This document shows positions 52,053 through 62,031 of a stretch of 64,000 nt of DNA, in pieces. The stretch's first letter is position 1. Each line of letters starts with the position of its first letter. The stretch is from Methylotenera versatilis 7 (lineage in GTDB: Bacteria > Pseudomonadota > Gammaproteobacteria > Burkholderiales > Methylophilaceae): NCBI RefSeq assembly GCF_000799165.1, contig NZ_JUGF01000002.1, positions 992,001 through 1,056,000 of the forward strand. The letters are read 5' to 3'. The position numbers and the translations under genes are program-made. The notes beneath the pieces are model-generated. The model did not search any database. It was not told where the DNA came from and saw only the letters and a program-made list of their open reading frames with translations.

Positions 52053-53501
52053 ATGACAAATAAACACGAAATAAAAGAAACATCCAAAGAAAGCTTGGGC
52101 GAAAGTCTACAGCAAGTCATTGCGCTGCTTGAAAAACACAAGCTGTTGGAGAGCCTTGTGCATAAACAGGATATGCCAAAGCATGATCTCGTTGAACAGT
52201 TGGTACATAAACAAAATGTCAGTGAGTTACAGCAAAAGTTAGATGTATTACACCCTGCTGACGTCGCTTATATTCTAGAAGCATTGCCGCTAGATGAACG
52301 TCTTAAAGTCTGGGAACTCGTCAAAGCAGATCGCGATGGCGAAATTCTATTGGAAGTGTCTGACTCGGTAAGGCAGAGCCTGATCGCAGACATGGATTCA
52401 GATGAGTTGTTGGCTGCAGCTGAGCTGTTAGATACGGATGAGTTGGCCGACCTGGCGCCAGACTTGCCAAAAGATGTATTGCAAGATTTGATGGACAGCC
52501 TGGACTCGCAAAACCGAGAACGTTTGCAGTCTGCGCTTTCTTATCCTGATGATGCTGTTGGCGCATTAATGGACTTTGATATTGTGACGATTCGAGAGGA
52601 TATTACTTTAGAAGTCGCATTACGTTATTTACGGCGCTTAGGTAGCTTGCCAGATCATACCGATAAAATATTTGTGGTCGATAGGCAAGATATCTTGCTG
52701 GGTGTGCTGCCACTTAAAACCATGGTGGTTAACGATTTGGATGACATTGTTACCAATGTGATGATTGCAGATGCGGTGGTATTTCATCCGGAAGATGTTG
52801 CAGATGAAGCGGCCAGCGCATTTGAGCGCTATGATTTGGTTACGGCTCCCGTCGTTGATCAGAATAAAAAGCTGGTTGGCCGGATTACGGTGGATGCCAT
52901 CATGGATTATATTCGTGAAGAGTCTGATTCGGATATGTTATCAATGGCTGGTTTGCGCGAAGAGGAAGACTTTTTCGCATCAGTTTGGAAATCGGTACAA
53001 AACCGCTGGGCTTGGTTGGCCATTAATTTAATTACCGCATTAATTGCTTCACGCGTGATTGGTTTATTTGAAAACTCCATTGAAAAAATAGTCGCACTTG
53101 CTGCCTTGATGCCTATCGTAGCAGGGATTGGCGGTAACTCAGGTAATCAAACGACGACGATGATCGTACGCGGTTTGGCATTAGGTCAAATTGCTTCGCA
53201 TAATATGCAATCACTGATTAAAAAGGAGCTGGGCGTTGCTCTGCTGAATGGTTTGTTCTGGGGTGGTGTGCTAGGTCTTATTGCCTTTGTATTGTACGGA
53301 AATTATCATTTAGGATTAGTAATGATGTCAGCGATGACGCTCAATTTGTTATTGGCAGCAATAATGGGTGTGACGATTCCGTTGGTGATGAACCGGTTTG
53401 GGCGTGATCCGGCAGTGGGATCTAGCGTATTAATTACAGCAATGACCGATAGTGGTGGATTTTTTATCTTTTTGGGACTGGCCACAATATTCTTGTTATA
53501 G
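52053..53501 (+). CDS. mgtE: Magnesium transporter MgtE
   Basis: A 482-residue MgtE-family channel. A cytoplasmic N domain (about 65-165, with LHPADVAYILEALPLDERLKVW), two CBS domains (about 165-295), a connecting helix and five membrane helices in the last 175 residues can be traced. VAGIGGNSGNQTTTMIVRGLALG is the family hallmark of the pore region. Magnesium is the expected ion. Confidence 0.93.
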   Translation: MTNKHEIKETSKESLGESLQQVIALLEKHKLLESLVHKQDMPKHDLVEQLVHKQNVSELQQKLDVLHPADVAYILEALPLDERLKVWELVKADRDGEILLEVSDSVRQSLIADMDSDELLAAAELLDTDELADLAPDLPKDVLQDLMDSLDSQNRERLQSALSYPDDAVGALMDFDIVTIREDITLEVALRYLRRLGSLPDHTDKIFVVDRQDILLGVLPLKTMVVNDLDDIVTNVMIADAVVFHPEDVADEAASAFERYDLVTAPVVDQNKKLVGRITVDAIMDYIREESDSDMLSMAGLREEEDFFASVWKSVQNRWAWLAINLITALIASRVIGLFENSIEKIVALAALMPIVAGIGGNSGNQTTTMIVRGLALGQIASHNMQSLIKKELGVALLNGLFWGGVLGLIAFVLYGNYHLGLVMMSAMTLNLLLAAIMGVTIPLVMNRFGRDPAVGSSVLITAMTDSGGFFIFLGLATIFLL

Positions 53502-53546
53502 CATGCGACTTAACTCAATATGAATAGCGAATATTAGCAATCAATT

Positions 53547-54806
53547 ATGAATAACGAAATTTTTCTTATCTGGCAAGAAATTCAGACTGATTTGTCCACT
53601 TCGGTTGTGTTATGGCAGTTGACAGTTATTGCTGCTGCCGTAGCCGCTGCATGGGTGTTTAATGGTGCTTTACGCCAGTATGTGATGGATAATGCCCCGT
53701 ATCACTGGAAGATAGCGATAGGCAGTATTAATCGAGTGCTTTTCCCACTGACAAGCTTGGTCATTATTGTGACTGGACGAGGAATATTAGCGAACTGGCA
53801 ACATGTTGGTTTGCTGCAACTGGCCAGTCGATTATTTTTGGCGATGGCTGCTATCCGATTAATTGTGTACTTAATCCGTTACTTGTTTACACCAAGCGGT
53901 TGGCTTAAAACGGTAGAAAACGTCGCTGCTTGGGCTATTTGGGGTTTGTTGGCACTACATTTAACTGGTGTATTACCGCAAATCCTAGAAGGCCTTGCTG
54001 ATATCAAATTTAGTATAGGCAAAAATCCAGTTAATTTGCTGTTGGTCATTCAGGCATTATTCACAATTGTTGTGACCATTTTTATTGCATTGTGGATTAG
54101 TCGCCTGTTTGAAAATAAATTAATGCGCACAGAGCAGATGAATGTGAATATGCGCGTGGTATTGACCAAACTGATCCGCATCGTATTGCTATTTGTTGCC
54201 ATACTGATTGCATTGTCAGCTGTGGGGTTGGATATTACCTTGCTGTCTGTTTTCGGCGGTGCACTGGGTGTTGGCCTTGGTTTTGGTTTACAGCGTATTG
54301 CTAGTAATTACGTCAGTGGATTTATTATCTTGCTGGATAAATCCATGCAAATTGGCGATGTGATTGCCGTGGATAAGCATTATGGTGTCGTGCGTGATTT
54401 GCGTTCACGTTACATGATATTGAACAAGCTGGATGGCACAAATGTCATTATTCCCAATGAGACATTAATCACTACTGCGGTGGTGAATCATTCATTGATG
54501 GAGCACAAAGGGCGTGTACAGATTAACTTTACCATTAGCTATGATTCTCCCATTGAGTTGGCTGTTGAGTTAACACGTGAGATTGCGTTAAAACACCCAC
54601 GTGTGTTAGAAGTGCCGGCACCTGCTGCATATATAAGAGGGTTTGGTGAGCAAGGCGCAGAGCTTGTATTAACTGTTTGGATAGCCGACCCTGAAAAAGG
54701 CGCTAGCAGCTTGCAATCTGCTTTGTATTTGGATGTTTGGAAAGCCTCTAAGATTCACGCAATTCGCTTTGTAAAACCGGCAGATATTAAAGTTGATCAG
54801 AGCTAA
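53547..54806 (+). CDS. Mechanosensitive ion channel, MscS family
   Basis: A 419-residue membrane protein with about five hydrophobic segments, then the MscS pore helix and beta domain: LSVFGGALGVGLGFGLQRIASNYVSG, DKSMQIGDVIAV, and a second-domain IPNETLITTAVVNHS. It is longer than E. coli MscS (286) because of extra N-terminal helices. It lies 45 bases after mgtE and may be cotranscribed. Confidence 0.92.
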   Translation: MNNEIFLIWQEIQTDLSTSVVLWQLTVIAAAVAAAWVFNGALRQYVMDNAPYHWKIAIGSINRVLFPLTSLVIIVTGRGILANWQHVGLLQLASRLFLAMAAIRLIVYLIRYLFTPSGWLKTVENVAAWAIWGLLALHLTGVLPQILEGLADIKFSIGKNPVNLLLVIQALFTIVVTIFIALWISRLFENKLMRTEQMNVNMRVVLTKLIRIVLLFVAILIALSAVGLDITLLSVFGGALGVGLGFGLQRIASNYVSGFIILLDKSMQIGDVIAVDKHYGVVRDLRSRYMILNKLDGTNVIIPNETLITTAVVNHSLMEHKGRVQINFTISYDSPIELAVELTREIALKHPRVLEVPAPAAYIRGFGEQGAELVLTVWIADPEKGASSLQSALYLDVWKASKIHAIRFVKPADIKVDQS

Positions 54807-54827
54807 TGCTATTAAATGAAAGGCAAT

Positions 54828-54856
54828 AAAAAACCCGCATTTGCGGGTTTTTTATT
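54828..54856. terminator. Terminator between the MscS gene and rpmG (bidirectional)
   Basis: AAAAAACCCGCA, loop TT, TGCGGGTTTTTT. It ends the plus-strand MscS gene and can serve the convergent rpmB-rpmG on the minus strand. Confidence 0.93.
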
Positions 54857-54878
54857 AACTAAATAATACCAATTAGTA

Positions 54879-55034
54879 TTATTTAAGTTTTGTTTCTTTA
54901 TAGATTACATGTTTACGTACTACTGGATCAAATTTTTTGATTTCCATTTTTTCTGGCATTGTACGTTTGTTTTTTGTGGTGGTATAGAAATGACCTGTAC
55001 CAGCACTTGATTCTAATTTAATTTTTTCGCGCAT
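54879..55034 (-). CDS. rpmG: 50S ribosomal protein L33 (zinc-free form)
   Basis: A 51-residue protein that I translated directly; it begins [20 protein letters not shown] and ends [11 protein letters not shown]. It has no cysteine, so it is the zinc-independent C- form. It lies 13 bases downstream of rpmB on the same strand, the usual pair. Confidence 0.96.
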   Translation of the reverse strand: MREKIKLESSAGTGHFYTTTKNKRTMPEKMEIKKFDPVVRKHVIYKETKLK

Positions 55035-55047
55035 TTTGTTCTACCTT

Positions 55048-55284
55048 TTAGATTTTTTCGCCGTTAGCGCGTAATTTGGCTAACACAGAATCAATACCGT
55101 TTTTGTCAATTGTACGCAGTGCAGCGTTAGTAATACGCATGCTTACCCAGCGGTTTTCTGATTCAACCCAAAATTTACGATTTTGTAAATTTGGTAAAAA
55201 ACGACGTTTTGTTTTGTTTTGTGCGTGAGAAACATTGTTGCCCACCATTGGCTTTTTGCCAGTTACCATACATACACGTGCCAT
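55048..55284 (-). CDS. rpmB: 50S ribosomal protein L28
   Basis: 78 residues from ATG at 55284, giving the canonical [20 protein letters not shown]; an in-frame ATG at 55374 would add 30 residues that do not belong to the family. Paired with rpmG downstream. Confidence 0.96.
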   Translation of the reverse strand: MARVCMVTGKKPMVGNNVSHAQNKTKRRFLPNLQNRKFWVESENRWVSMRITNAALRTIDKNGIDSVLAKLRANGEKI

Positions 55285-55458
55285 AATAAACCCTTTAAAC
55301 AAGGCATTAAGCCTTAAATTCTGTGCTTTTTTAGAAAGACCGCAATTATAGTACGAAAGCTTGAATTTATTCAAGCTAAATGTCTGTTTTTTATCTACTT
55401 AGCGACTTATATTTAAAAACTGAAATTTTAATGCTTGGACATTTTGAATTTCCGCACG

Positions 55459-55911
55459 TTAGTGCTTGCCAGTACTGCCAAAGCCGCCTTCGCCGCGGTC
55501 ACTTTCTGTAAACTCATCGACTACATGAAATTCTGCCTGTACGACTGGCACAATAACTAATTGCGCGATACGTTCCATCGGGTTCAAAATAAACGCGTCT
55601 TTACTGCGATTCCAGCATGACACTAATAATTGCCCCTGATAATCTGAATCGATTAAACCGACTAGGTTGCCCAAGACAATGCCATGTTTATGACCAAGAC
55701 CGGAGCGTGGCAGAATCAAAGCAGCGTAATAAGTGTTATCGATATGAATTGCCATGCCGGTAGGAATCATCACTGTTTCATTAGGTTGAATGATTTGGGT
55801 ATGCTCAATGCATGCACGCAAATCTAACCCTGCAGAGCCCTGTGTAGCGTAGCTAGGCATCATGTGATGCAGGCGGTTATCTAGAATTTTTAAATCAACT
55901 GAAATAGACAT
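55459..55911 (-). CDS. dut: Deoxyuridine 5'-triphosphate nucleotidohydrolase
   Basis: Trimeric dUTPase hydrolyses dUTP to dUMP, keeping uracil out of DNA. 150 residues, with the conserved motifs GSAGLDLRA (motif 1), [11 protein letters not shown] (2), [11 protein letters not shown] (3), [10 protein letters not shown] (4) and the C-terminal GEGGFGSTG (5). In E. coli dut is next to coaBC (dfp); here a TonB receptor lies between them. Confidence 0.96.
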   Translation of the reverse strand: MSISVDLKILDNRLHHMMPSYATQGSAGLDLRACIEHTQIIQPNETVMIPTGMAIHIDNTYYAALILPRSGLGHKHGIVLGNLVGLIDSDYQGQLLVSCWNRSKDAFILNPMERIAQLVIVPVVQAEFHVVDEFTESDRGEGGFGSTGKH

Positions 55912-56116
55912 GGCAATGTGGAGTGGTGATTGAAGGTCATATTAAACACTAAATGGTGATTAAAATCACTAAGTGAGCAGTTTTGCACTTGTGCTATTTT
56001 TAAGTAAAGCTTAAACAGAGTTATAAATTAGGATGTCAAATGCAATAAGCCAGCTTTTGAACAAGCTGACTTATATCGGGCATCTAATATCGGGCATCTA
56101 ATTTAAATTGGTTGAA

Positions 56117-58225
56117 TTAGAATTTGTAGCTGGCGCTTAAGCCTAACAAGTAGTTTCTATCAGCCGCAGGTTCAAAAAAGCGTAAATTGGCATCATTGAC
56201 GCGAACTGAGCCGATGTATTCTTTATCAAATACATTTTCTACTCGTAAATACTGTTTAAAATTCCAAGCGGCTAAATTCTGCTCAAAACCTGCGCGTATA
56301 TTAAATATGGTGTAAGAAGGTGCGGTATCAGAGTTGATGTCATTCACGTATGACTTACTGTTGTGGCGACCCTCAAATGCAGTACTGAAACCAAGCGGTT
56401 CATATTTCCATGATACCTCACCATAAATCTGGCTACGGTAAGTGCCAGCGATACGATTACCAGAAGCGATGGGGCCGTTAAGTGAATTAAAAGAAGAGTC
56501 AAATTTTGCATTTAAAAGAGAATAAGAAAAATAAGTAGATATATTATTTTCAAATTGCGTATCAACTGAAAGTTCAGCACCTGTACGCTTAGTTTTATTG
56601 GCGTTGGTGTAAACCGTTCTGCCATTAGCATTGGCACTAATGACAAGCTCATCATCCGTTGTTATTTGGAATAAAGCGAGATTTGCTTGTGTGTTATTGC
56701 CCCAAAAGGTTTTTGCACCTAACTCAAAGTTTTTGCTTTCACTGGGTCTTAAAGTCAGGTTGGGTACTGCATTGCCTGTTACTCTGTCAAAAGCAGCCTC
56801 AATAAATGTTGGTGTTTCAAAGCCTGTGCCGTAATTGGCATACAGATTCAAAGATGGAGTTACTTTCCAAAGAGCGCCCACTACAGGAGTGGTTTTTTTG
56901 TACTCTACTGAACCACTATTATTAAGGTTTACACCTGAAATGAAATAATCTTTAACTTCCAAGTTTACTTTAGTGTGGCGTATTCCCGCATGAATATCTA
57001 CATTGTCCAAAACAGACAATTTGCCTTGAATATATTGATCGAAATTATCAACGGTATTATCTTCATCACGATTCAAAGCGACTGTTGGCGTAATGTTTGT
57101 ATCAAGTCTCGCATCTTTTGATTTACCATAATTGATGCCAAAACTGATAGTGTAAGGTTTGCTGAAAATGTCGCCTTTATTATCCCAACGTAGATCAGTG
57201 CCGTAAAAATCTCTTGAAATGGCGCTGACGCGTGAACTGGTACCATTTGGATTTACAGGTAGCACTTGTTCATTCTCGCGGGTGCCGATATAAGTAATCA
57301 GGTTAAGCGCGTTAAATTCATTTAATTTATGTTCAAGGTTAAAGCCTGCTTGTGTATGGCTACGACTGACACGCGTGTTGGCATTGTCAACAGCTGCAAC
57401 AACACCTTGGGGATCACTGAAAGCCGTTTCTCTTGTTAAGCCACTCGGGTCTTGTGCATCTTGATCAAACCAGTTAACTAAAGTCGTTAGTTTAGTATCT
57501 TCGCTAATATGAAATTTGAATTTCGCGGTTGCTTGTTGTTTGTCTGCAGCGCTGTGATCACGATAACCGTTTGTCTCAAAATTAGAAACATTCAGCAAAT
57601 ACTCTACGCCATCCGCATTGCCTGCGGCCTCTAATATTTGGCGTTTTGTATCGTAGCTGCCAAACATCACAGATGCGCCGATTTCTGGTGTTTTAGGTGC
57701 GTCTTCTGTAAATAATTGAATGACGCCGCCAGATGAGTTGCCGTAAAGCGCGGAGAATGGGCCGCGCATGACTTCTATACTTTTGATTGCAGATAAATCT
57801 ACAACGCCAGGTTGCCCTTGTCCATCTGGCATGGTCAGCGGGATTCCGTCTACATAAACGCGCACACCGCGCACACCAAAGCTGGAGCGTGAACCAAAAC
57901 CACGGCTTGAGATTTGTGGGTCTTGTGCGGATTGTGTGCGGTTTTGCGCAGTAATGCCTGGAATGCGAATTAAGCTTTCGGACAGTGTCATTTGCAATTG
58001 GCCTGCCTGAATATCTTCTTTATCGACAACATCAATCGCAATTGGCAAATCAAAGCTATTTTGTTCGATACGTGTGCCGGTGACTACAACAGGGGAAAGA
58101 TAGATCGCTTTTTCTTCATCATCAGCCGCAAAACTGATTGGAGAATAGCTAAATGTAGACAGTATTGCTAAGGGAATCAGTTTAAATTTGAGCGGTGTTT
58201 TAAGTTGGGTATCACGATCGAACAT
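56117..58225 (-). CDS. TonB-dependent outer-membrane receptor, PqqU/YncD-like
   Basis: A 702-residue TonB-dependent transporter. Signal peptide to about residue 33 (ending PISFAA), a TonB-box-like SPVVVTGTR, the plug domain (about 50-170) with ISSRGFGSRSSFGVRGVRVY and EVMRGPFSALYGNSSGG, then a barrel ending in the aromatic LGLSASYKF. From memory, the plug stretch YVDGIPLTMPDGQGQ and the end segment FDKEYIGSVRVND closely resemble E. coli YncD, reported as the PQQ importer PqqU. A PQQ role would suit a methylotroph but is inference; siderophore or metal uptake are alternatives. It separates dut from coaBC and looks like an insertion in a conserved cluster. No inner-membrane transporter is adjacent. 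Confidence 0.88.
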   Translation of the reverse strand: MFDRDTQLKTPLKFKLIPLAILSTFSYSPISFAADDEEKAIYLSPVVVTGTRIEQNSFDLPIAIDVVDKEDIQAGQLQMTLSESLIRIPGITAQNRTQSAQDPQISSRGFGSRSSFGVRGVRVYVDGIPLTMPDGQGQPGVVDLSAIKSIEVMRGPFSALYGNSSGGVIQLFTEDAPKTPEIGASVMFGSYDTKRQILEAAGNADGVEYLLNVSNFETNGYRDHSAADKQQATAKFKFHISEDTKLTTLVNWFDQDAQDPSGLTRETAFSDPQGVVAAVDNANTRVSRSHTQAGFNLEHKLNEFNALNLITYIGTRENEQVLPVNPNGTSSRVSAISRDFYGTDLRWDNKGDIFSKPYTISFGINYGKSKDARLDTNITPTVALNRDEDNTVDNFDQYIQGKLSVLDNVDIHAGIRHTKVNLEVKDYFISGVNLNNSGSVEYKKTTPVVGALWKVTPSLNLYANYGTGFETPTFIEAAFDRVTGNAVPNLTLRPSESKNFELGAKTFWGNNTQANLALFQITTDDELVISANANGRTVYTNANKTKRTGAELSVDTQFENNISTYFSYSLLNAKFDSSFNSLNGPIASGNRIAGTYRSQIYGEVSWKYEPLGFSTAFEGRHNSKSYVNDINSDTAPSYTIFNIRAGFEQNLAAWNFKQYLRVENVFDKEYIGSVRVNDANLRFFEPAADRNYLLGLSASYKF

Positions 58226-58322
58226 AATTGTTTCTTAATGTGGATGAAGTAAAGCGGCATCATAAGTACAAAAGCCAATGCATGCATCAGCATTTTCATG
58301 ATTTTTAGGTGAGTTTACTTGC

Positions 58323-59510
58323 TTATAGCAAAGTTGCTATATGTCTTAAGATCAGCCTTGCGACCTCAGTTTTATGGGCGCGCGGAAAGTTATGAGTGCC
58401 ATTATCGTCAATTAATGTGACTTGATTATCATTGTTGCCCAATGCGCTGATGGCTTCGTTGGCGACAATTAACGGTAGTTTTTTAGCAATACGTTTTTGG
58501 CTGGCGTATTCAATGACATTTTCGCTTTCTGCCGCAAAACCTACGCAAAACGGCGCGTTAGGTAGGCTGGCTACATCCGCCAAAATATCTTTAGTTTTCT
58601 TTAGATTCAAGCTAAATGGTTTGTCTGCTGAATAATCAGTTTTCTTGATTTTTTGCGTAAGTGAGTCTACCGGGGTGTAGTCGGCGACGGCAGCAACACT
58701 AATGAATATATGCTGCGCCGCAACATTTTTCATCACACTTTGGTACATCGCATCGGCACTGGTTGCACTAATATTAGTAACGTTTGAAAGTGGACTGATT
58801 GCGGTTGCGCCGCTAATCAAAGTCACCGTTGCACCCATGTCTACCGCAATTTTTGCCAAGGCATAGCCCATTTTTCCGCTACTTAGATTAGTAATGGCGC
58901 GTACAGGGTCTATCATTTCAAGCGTAGCGCCTGCCGTGATTAATATACGTTTACCAGTGAGTGATTTTGGTGTGAAATGCGAGATTAGTCCGTCTAATAA
59001 ATCCTCGGCTTCCAGCATGCGACCTAAGCCCACTTCACCACAGGCTTGTTCGCCTGAGTCAGGCCCTAAAATAGTAACGCCATCGGCGGTTAGTTGTGTG
59101 ATATTGCGTTGTGTTGCGGGGTTTTCCCACATTTGTTTGTTCATGGCTGGTGCCACTAAAAGTGGGCAGTCTCTTGCCAAGCATAAAGTAGACAGTAAAT
59201 CATCCGCCCGCCCATGTGTCAGTTTGGCCAAAAAGTCTGCGCTGGCAGGCGCGATTAAAATCGCATCTGCTTCGCGGCTTAATTCAATATGCGGCATGCC
59301 GTTACCAACTTTGGTATCCCACATGCCAATGAACACCGGCTTTCCAGATAGCGCTTGCATGGTGATAGGAGTAATGAATTGACAGGCTGCTTCTGTCATT
59401 ACAACCTGTACGTCAACATTGGATTTAATTAACAGGCGCACCAGTTCAGCAGCTTTGTAAGCAGCAATGCCGCCCGTTATGCCTAATACAAGTTTTTTAT
59501 TCGCTATCAT
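58323..59510 (-). CDS. coaBC: Bifunctional phosphopantothenoylcysteine decarboxylase / phosphopantothenate-cysteine ligase
   Basis: CoaBC makes 4'-phosphopantetheine on the way to coenzyme A. 395 residues: the FMN-dependent CoaC domain (1-about 185) has LGITGGIAAYKA, catalytic His74, PAMN (121-124) and Cys157 in GEQACGEVGLGRM; the CoaB domain has ITAGATLEMIDPVRAITN. Minus strand, divergent from the HExxH gene at 59609. Confidence 0.96.
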   Translation of the reverse strand: MIANKKLVLGITGGIAAYKAAELVRLLIKSNVDVQVVMTEAACQFITPITMQALSGKPVFIGMWDTKVGNGMPHIELSREADAILIAPASADFLAKLTHGRADDLLSTLCLARDCPLLVAPAMNKQMWENPATQRNITQLTADGVTILGPDSGEQACGEVGLGRMLEAEDLLDGLISHFTPKSLTGKRILITAGATLEMIDPVRAITNLSSGKMGYALAKIAVDMGATVTLISGATAISPLSNVTNISATSADAMYQSVMKNVAAQHIFISVAAVADYTPVDSLTQKIKKTDYSADKPFSLNLKKTKDILADVASLPNAPFCVGFAAESENVIEYASQKRIAKKLPLIVANEAISALGNNDNQVTLIDDNGTHNFPRAHKTEVARLILRHIATLL

Positions 59511-59608
59511 GCTGTGATTTTATATCAAAGCCTAAGCAATTGCGATGTGCGCACTGTTTGCTAGATTAATGCTGATAAACTATTAAAAAACTAATAACGA
59601 GAAGCGCC

Positions 59609-60403
59609 ATGTGGAAAAGTCTCAGGATATTTATTTTGCTGATTATTTTAGGCACTGTTGTCCAGCAAACATTTTTAGATAAAGCGGACTTGGATTGGAA
59701 AGACAATTTTTATGTTGCTGTATATCCAATCAATGTGGATGCCGGTAATCCAGAGGCAGCCACGGAAGTAAACGCTTACATTAATACTTTAACGCGGAAT
59801 GATTTTGAGCCAGTAGCCGCTTATTTTGCAGAAGAAGCCGCGCGTTACGATCTCGGCATGCGTCGCCCAGTTGAAGTGCTATTGGGTGATGAAGTACATG
59901 AAATTCCAGCCGCGCCGCCTAAAAATAACAGCTTGCTGGATACCATTGTCTGGAGTTTAAAATTCAGATTGTTTGCTTGGCAGAATAGTCCTAAAGTGAG
60001 TGTTAAACCTGATATTAAACTTTATCTGCTCTACCATCATCCAAAAATCAATCCAGTTTTAAGTCATTCTACCGCGCTGAATAAAGGCCGTATTGGCCGT
60101 GTTAACCTGTTTGGTGAGGCAAAATATGCCAAGCAGAATTTAGTGATTTTGGCGCACGAGTTATTGCACACTTTGACTGCAACCGATAAGTACGATTTAA
60201 ATAGCACGCACCCAATTTTCCCTGATGGATTTGCGGAGCCGGATAAACAGCCGCTTTACCCACAAGATTTTGCTGAGTTAATGGGTGGGCGGGTGCCAAT
60301 CAATGCATCACACGCTGAAATACCTAAAAGCCTTGCACAAACGATAATCGGGCATAAAACCGCGCAAGAAATCGGCTGGTTAAAATCGGTACAAACAAAG
60401 TAA
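59609..60403 (+). CDS. Unrecognised membrane-anchored protein with a zinc-protease HExxH motif
   Basis: I do not recognise this 264-residue protein. An N-terminal hydrophobic helix (about 5-22) suggests a signal anchor and a periplasmic body. Residues 180-193 contain HELLHTLTATD: His183, Glu184 and His187 of an HExxH motif, with Asp193 six residues after the second His. That spacing matches the third ligand of metzincins such as HExxHxxGxxD, with Thr in place of the usual Gly. A Met lies downstream at 225 (FAELMGGRV), where a Met-turn might be. Tyr- and Asp-rich KYDL follows the motif. It sits between coaBC and radC. A function as a peptidase is inference from the motif. Confidence 0.75.
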   Translation: MWKSLRIFILLIILGTVVQQTFLDKADLDWKDNFYVAVYPINVDAGNPEAATEVNAYINTLTRNDFEPVAAYFAEEAARYDLGMRRPVEVLLGDEVHEIPAAPPKNNSLLDTIVWSLKFRLFAWQNSPKVSVKPDIKLYLLYHHPKINPVLSHSTALNKGRIGRVNLFGEAKYAKQNLVILAHELLHTLTATDKYDLNSTHPIFPDGFAEPDKQPLYPQDFAELMGGRVPINASHAEIPKSLAQTIIGHKTAQEIGWLKSVQTK

Positions 60404-60433
60404 ATGTGAGCTAAATAATAGGGCGGGCTTATT

Positions 60434-61108
60434 ATGGGAATAAGGGATTGGCCAGCGGCAGAGCGGCCACGCGAAAAACTGATTGAACTGGGTGCCGAGG
60501 CATTGTCGGATGCAGAGTTGCTGGCAATATTTTTGCGGGTAGGGGTTGTGGGTAAGAGTGCAGTCGATTTAGCACGCGACTTACTCACGAAATTTGGCAG
60601 CTTAAACGCTATCTTTAGTGCAACGGAACAAGAGTTAAGCCAGGTGCATGGCATCGGTTCCAGTAAATACGTGCAGTTGCAAGCTATATTTGAAATGAGT
60701 CGCCGCGCATTAAGTGAGAAATTGCAACAAAAAGATATATTCGAATCGCCGCAACAAGTGCACGATTATCTAGTCTTAAAGCTGGGCAACTTGAATAAAG
60801 AGGTATTTTTGGTATTATTTTTAGATGCACAGAATCGCCTGCAGGCTAGTGAGCAAATGTTTAGCGGCACGCTCACCGAAACCAGTGTTTATCCGCGTGA
60901 AGTAGTAAAACGTGCGATGCATCATAATGCGGCGAGTGTTATTTTTGCGCATAATCATCCTTCTGGCGTAGCAAAACAAAGTCAGGCGGATGAATTAATC
61001 ACTAGGCAACTCAAGCAGGCATTAGCTTTGGTGGATGTGAAAGTGCTGGATCATTTTATTGTAGCGGGAAATCACACCATGTCTTTTGTCGAGCATGGGC
61101 TACTTTAG
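60434..61108 (+). CDS. radC: RadC family protein (JAB1/MPN+ domain)
   Basis: A 224-residue RadC. The N-terminal helix-hairpin-helix part ([14 protein letters not shown] and [15 protein letters not shown]) is followed by the MPN+ domain with the metal motif [17 protein letters not shown]. Despite its name, a repair role is not established for the family. In E. coli it also adjoins coaBC. Confidence 0.93.
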   Translation: MGIRDWPAAERPREKLIELGAEALSDAELLAIFLRVGVVGKSAVDLARDLLTKFGSLNAIFSATEQELSQVHGIGSSKYVQLQAIFEMSRRALSEKLQQKDIFESPQQVHDYLVLKLGNLNKEVFLVLFLDAQNRLQASEQMFSGTLTETSVYPREVVKRAMHHNAASVIFAHNHPSGVAKQSQADELITRQLKQALALVDVKVLDHFIVAGNHTMSFVEHGLL

Positions 61109-61346
61109 CTTGGGTCGTTTGATAATAAGTTGTAAAAGTCGAATGGAGTTTTCATAAAAGCTTCATCAAAGTATTGCATCTTTAAATTTGTCCGACGCAT
61201 TTTTTGATAAGTAAAACTTATTGAATAAATAAATACAATTAAATTTAATGTTAGCTGTATATTGTGTATGATGTTACTCAAGGTCGAAAGCAATAACATT
61301 TTAATGTTTTGACAACCTGTTTTTAATCACTGAAAAGGAAATAATC
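61109..61346 (+). other. AT-rich gap before the peroxiredoxin gene
   Basis: A 238-base stretch without a supported gene. It holds GATAAGT-AAA-ACTTATT (a small inverted repeat near 61206-61222) and a TATGAT box near 61267, but I could not pair that box with a convincing -35. AAGGAAATAATC directly precedes the downstream ATG. Confidence 0.5.
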
Positions 61347-61865
61347 ATGGCAAGAGTACCAAACGTAACTTTTAAAACCCGCGTGCGTGATGAGAGCATC
61401 GGCGGTGAAAATCCATTCCGTTGGCAAGATGTCACAACAGATGACATCTTTAAGGGCAAAAAAGTAGTGATTGTGGCACTTCCAGGTGCATTCACACCAA
61501 CTTGTTCAAGCACGCATTTACCGGGCTATGAAGCTAAATATGCGGAATTCAAAGCAGCAGGCGTAGATGAAATCTACTGCGTCAGTGTAAACGATGCATT
61601 TGTGATGTTCCAATGGGGTAAGAACCTAGGCGTTAAGAATGTAAAAATGTTACCAGACGGTAATGGTGACTTCACACGTGGCATGAATATGTTAGTGAAA
61701 AAGAATAACCTTGGTTTCGGTGATCGTTCATGGCGCTATTCAGCATTAGTAGAAGACGGCGAAGTGAAACAACTTTTTGCTGAAGCTGGTAAATCTGACG
61801 ACTTCGGTGATGACCCATTTGAAGTGTCTGATGCTGACACAATGTTAAATTATTTGAAAAAATAA
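61347..61865 (+). CDS. Peroxiredoxin, Prx5 type
   Basis: A 172-residue Prx5-like thiol peroxidase. The peroxidatic Cys53 lies in PGAFTPTCSSTHLPGY, and VNDAFVMFQWGK is characteristic. Members reduce peroxides with glutathione/glutaredoxin, and some are fused to glutaredoxin; this one is not. Glutathione reductase is encoded next, in the same direction, though a terminator lies between them. Confidence 0.93.
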   Translation: MARVPNVTFKTRVRDESIGGENPFRWQDVTTDDIFKGKKVVIVALPGAFTPTCSSTHLPGYEAKYAEFKAAGVDEIYCVSVNDAFVMFQWGKNLGVKNVKMLPDGNGDFTRGMNMLVKKNNLGFGDRSWRYSALVEDGEVKQLFAEAGKSDDFGDDPFEVSDADTMLNYLKK

Positions 61866-61893
61866 GCCCGCTTAACATTAAAACTTAGGCATT

Positions 61894-61930
61894 AAAAAGG
61901 GCGATGTGATTTGCATCGCCCTTTTTATTT
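61894..61930 (+). terminator. Terminator after the peroxiredoxin gene
   Basis: AAAAAGGGCGATG, loop TGATTTG, CATCGCCCTTTTT: a 13-bp perfect stem 28 bases after the stop. Confidence 0.94.
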
Positions 61931-62031
61931 AAAGTGCTTTTGCTTAACACTAAAGTAATAACTAATCTTGAAATTAACCAAGCAACTAATTTGCCCCGAC
62001 TATATTAATTAGCATATTAAAGAGAAATAAA

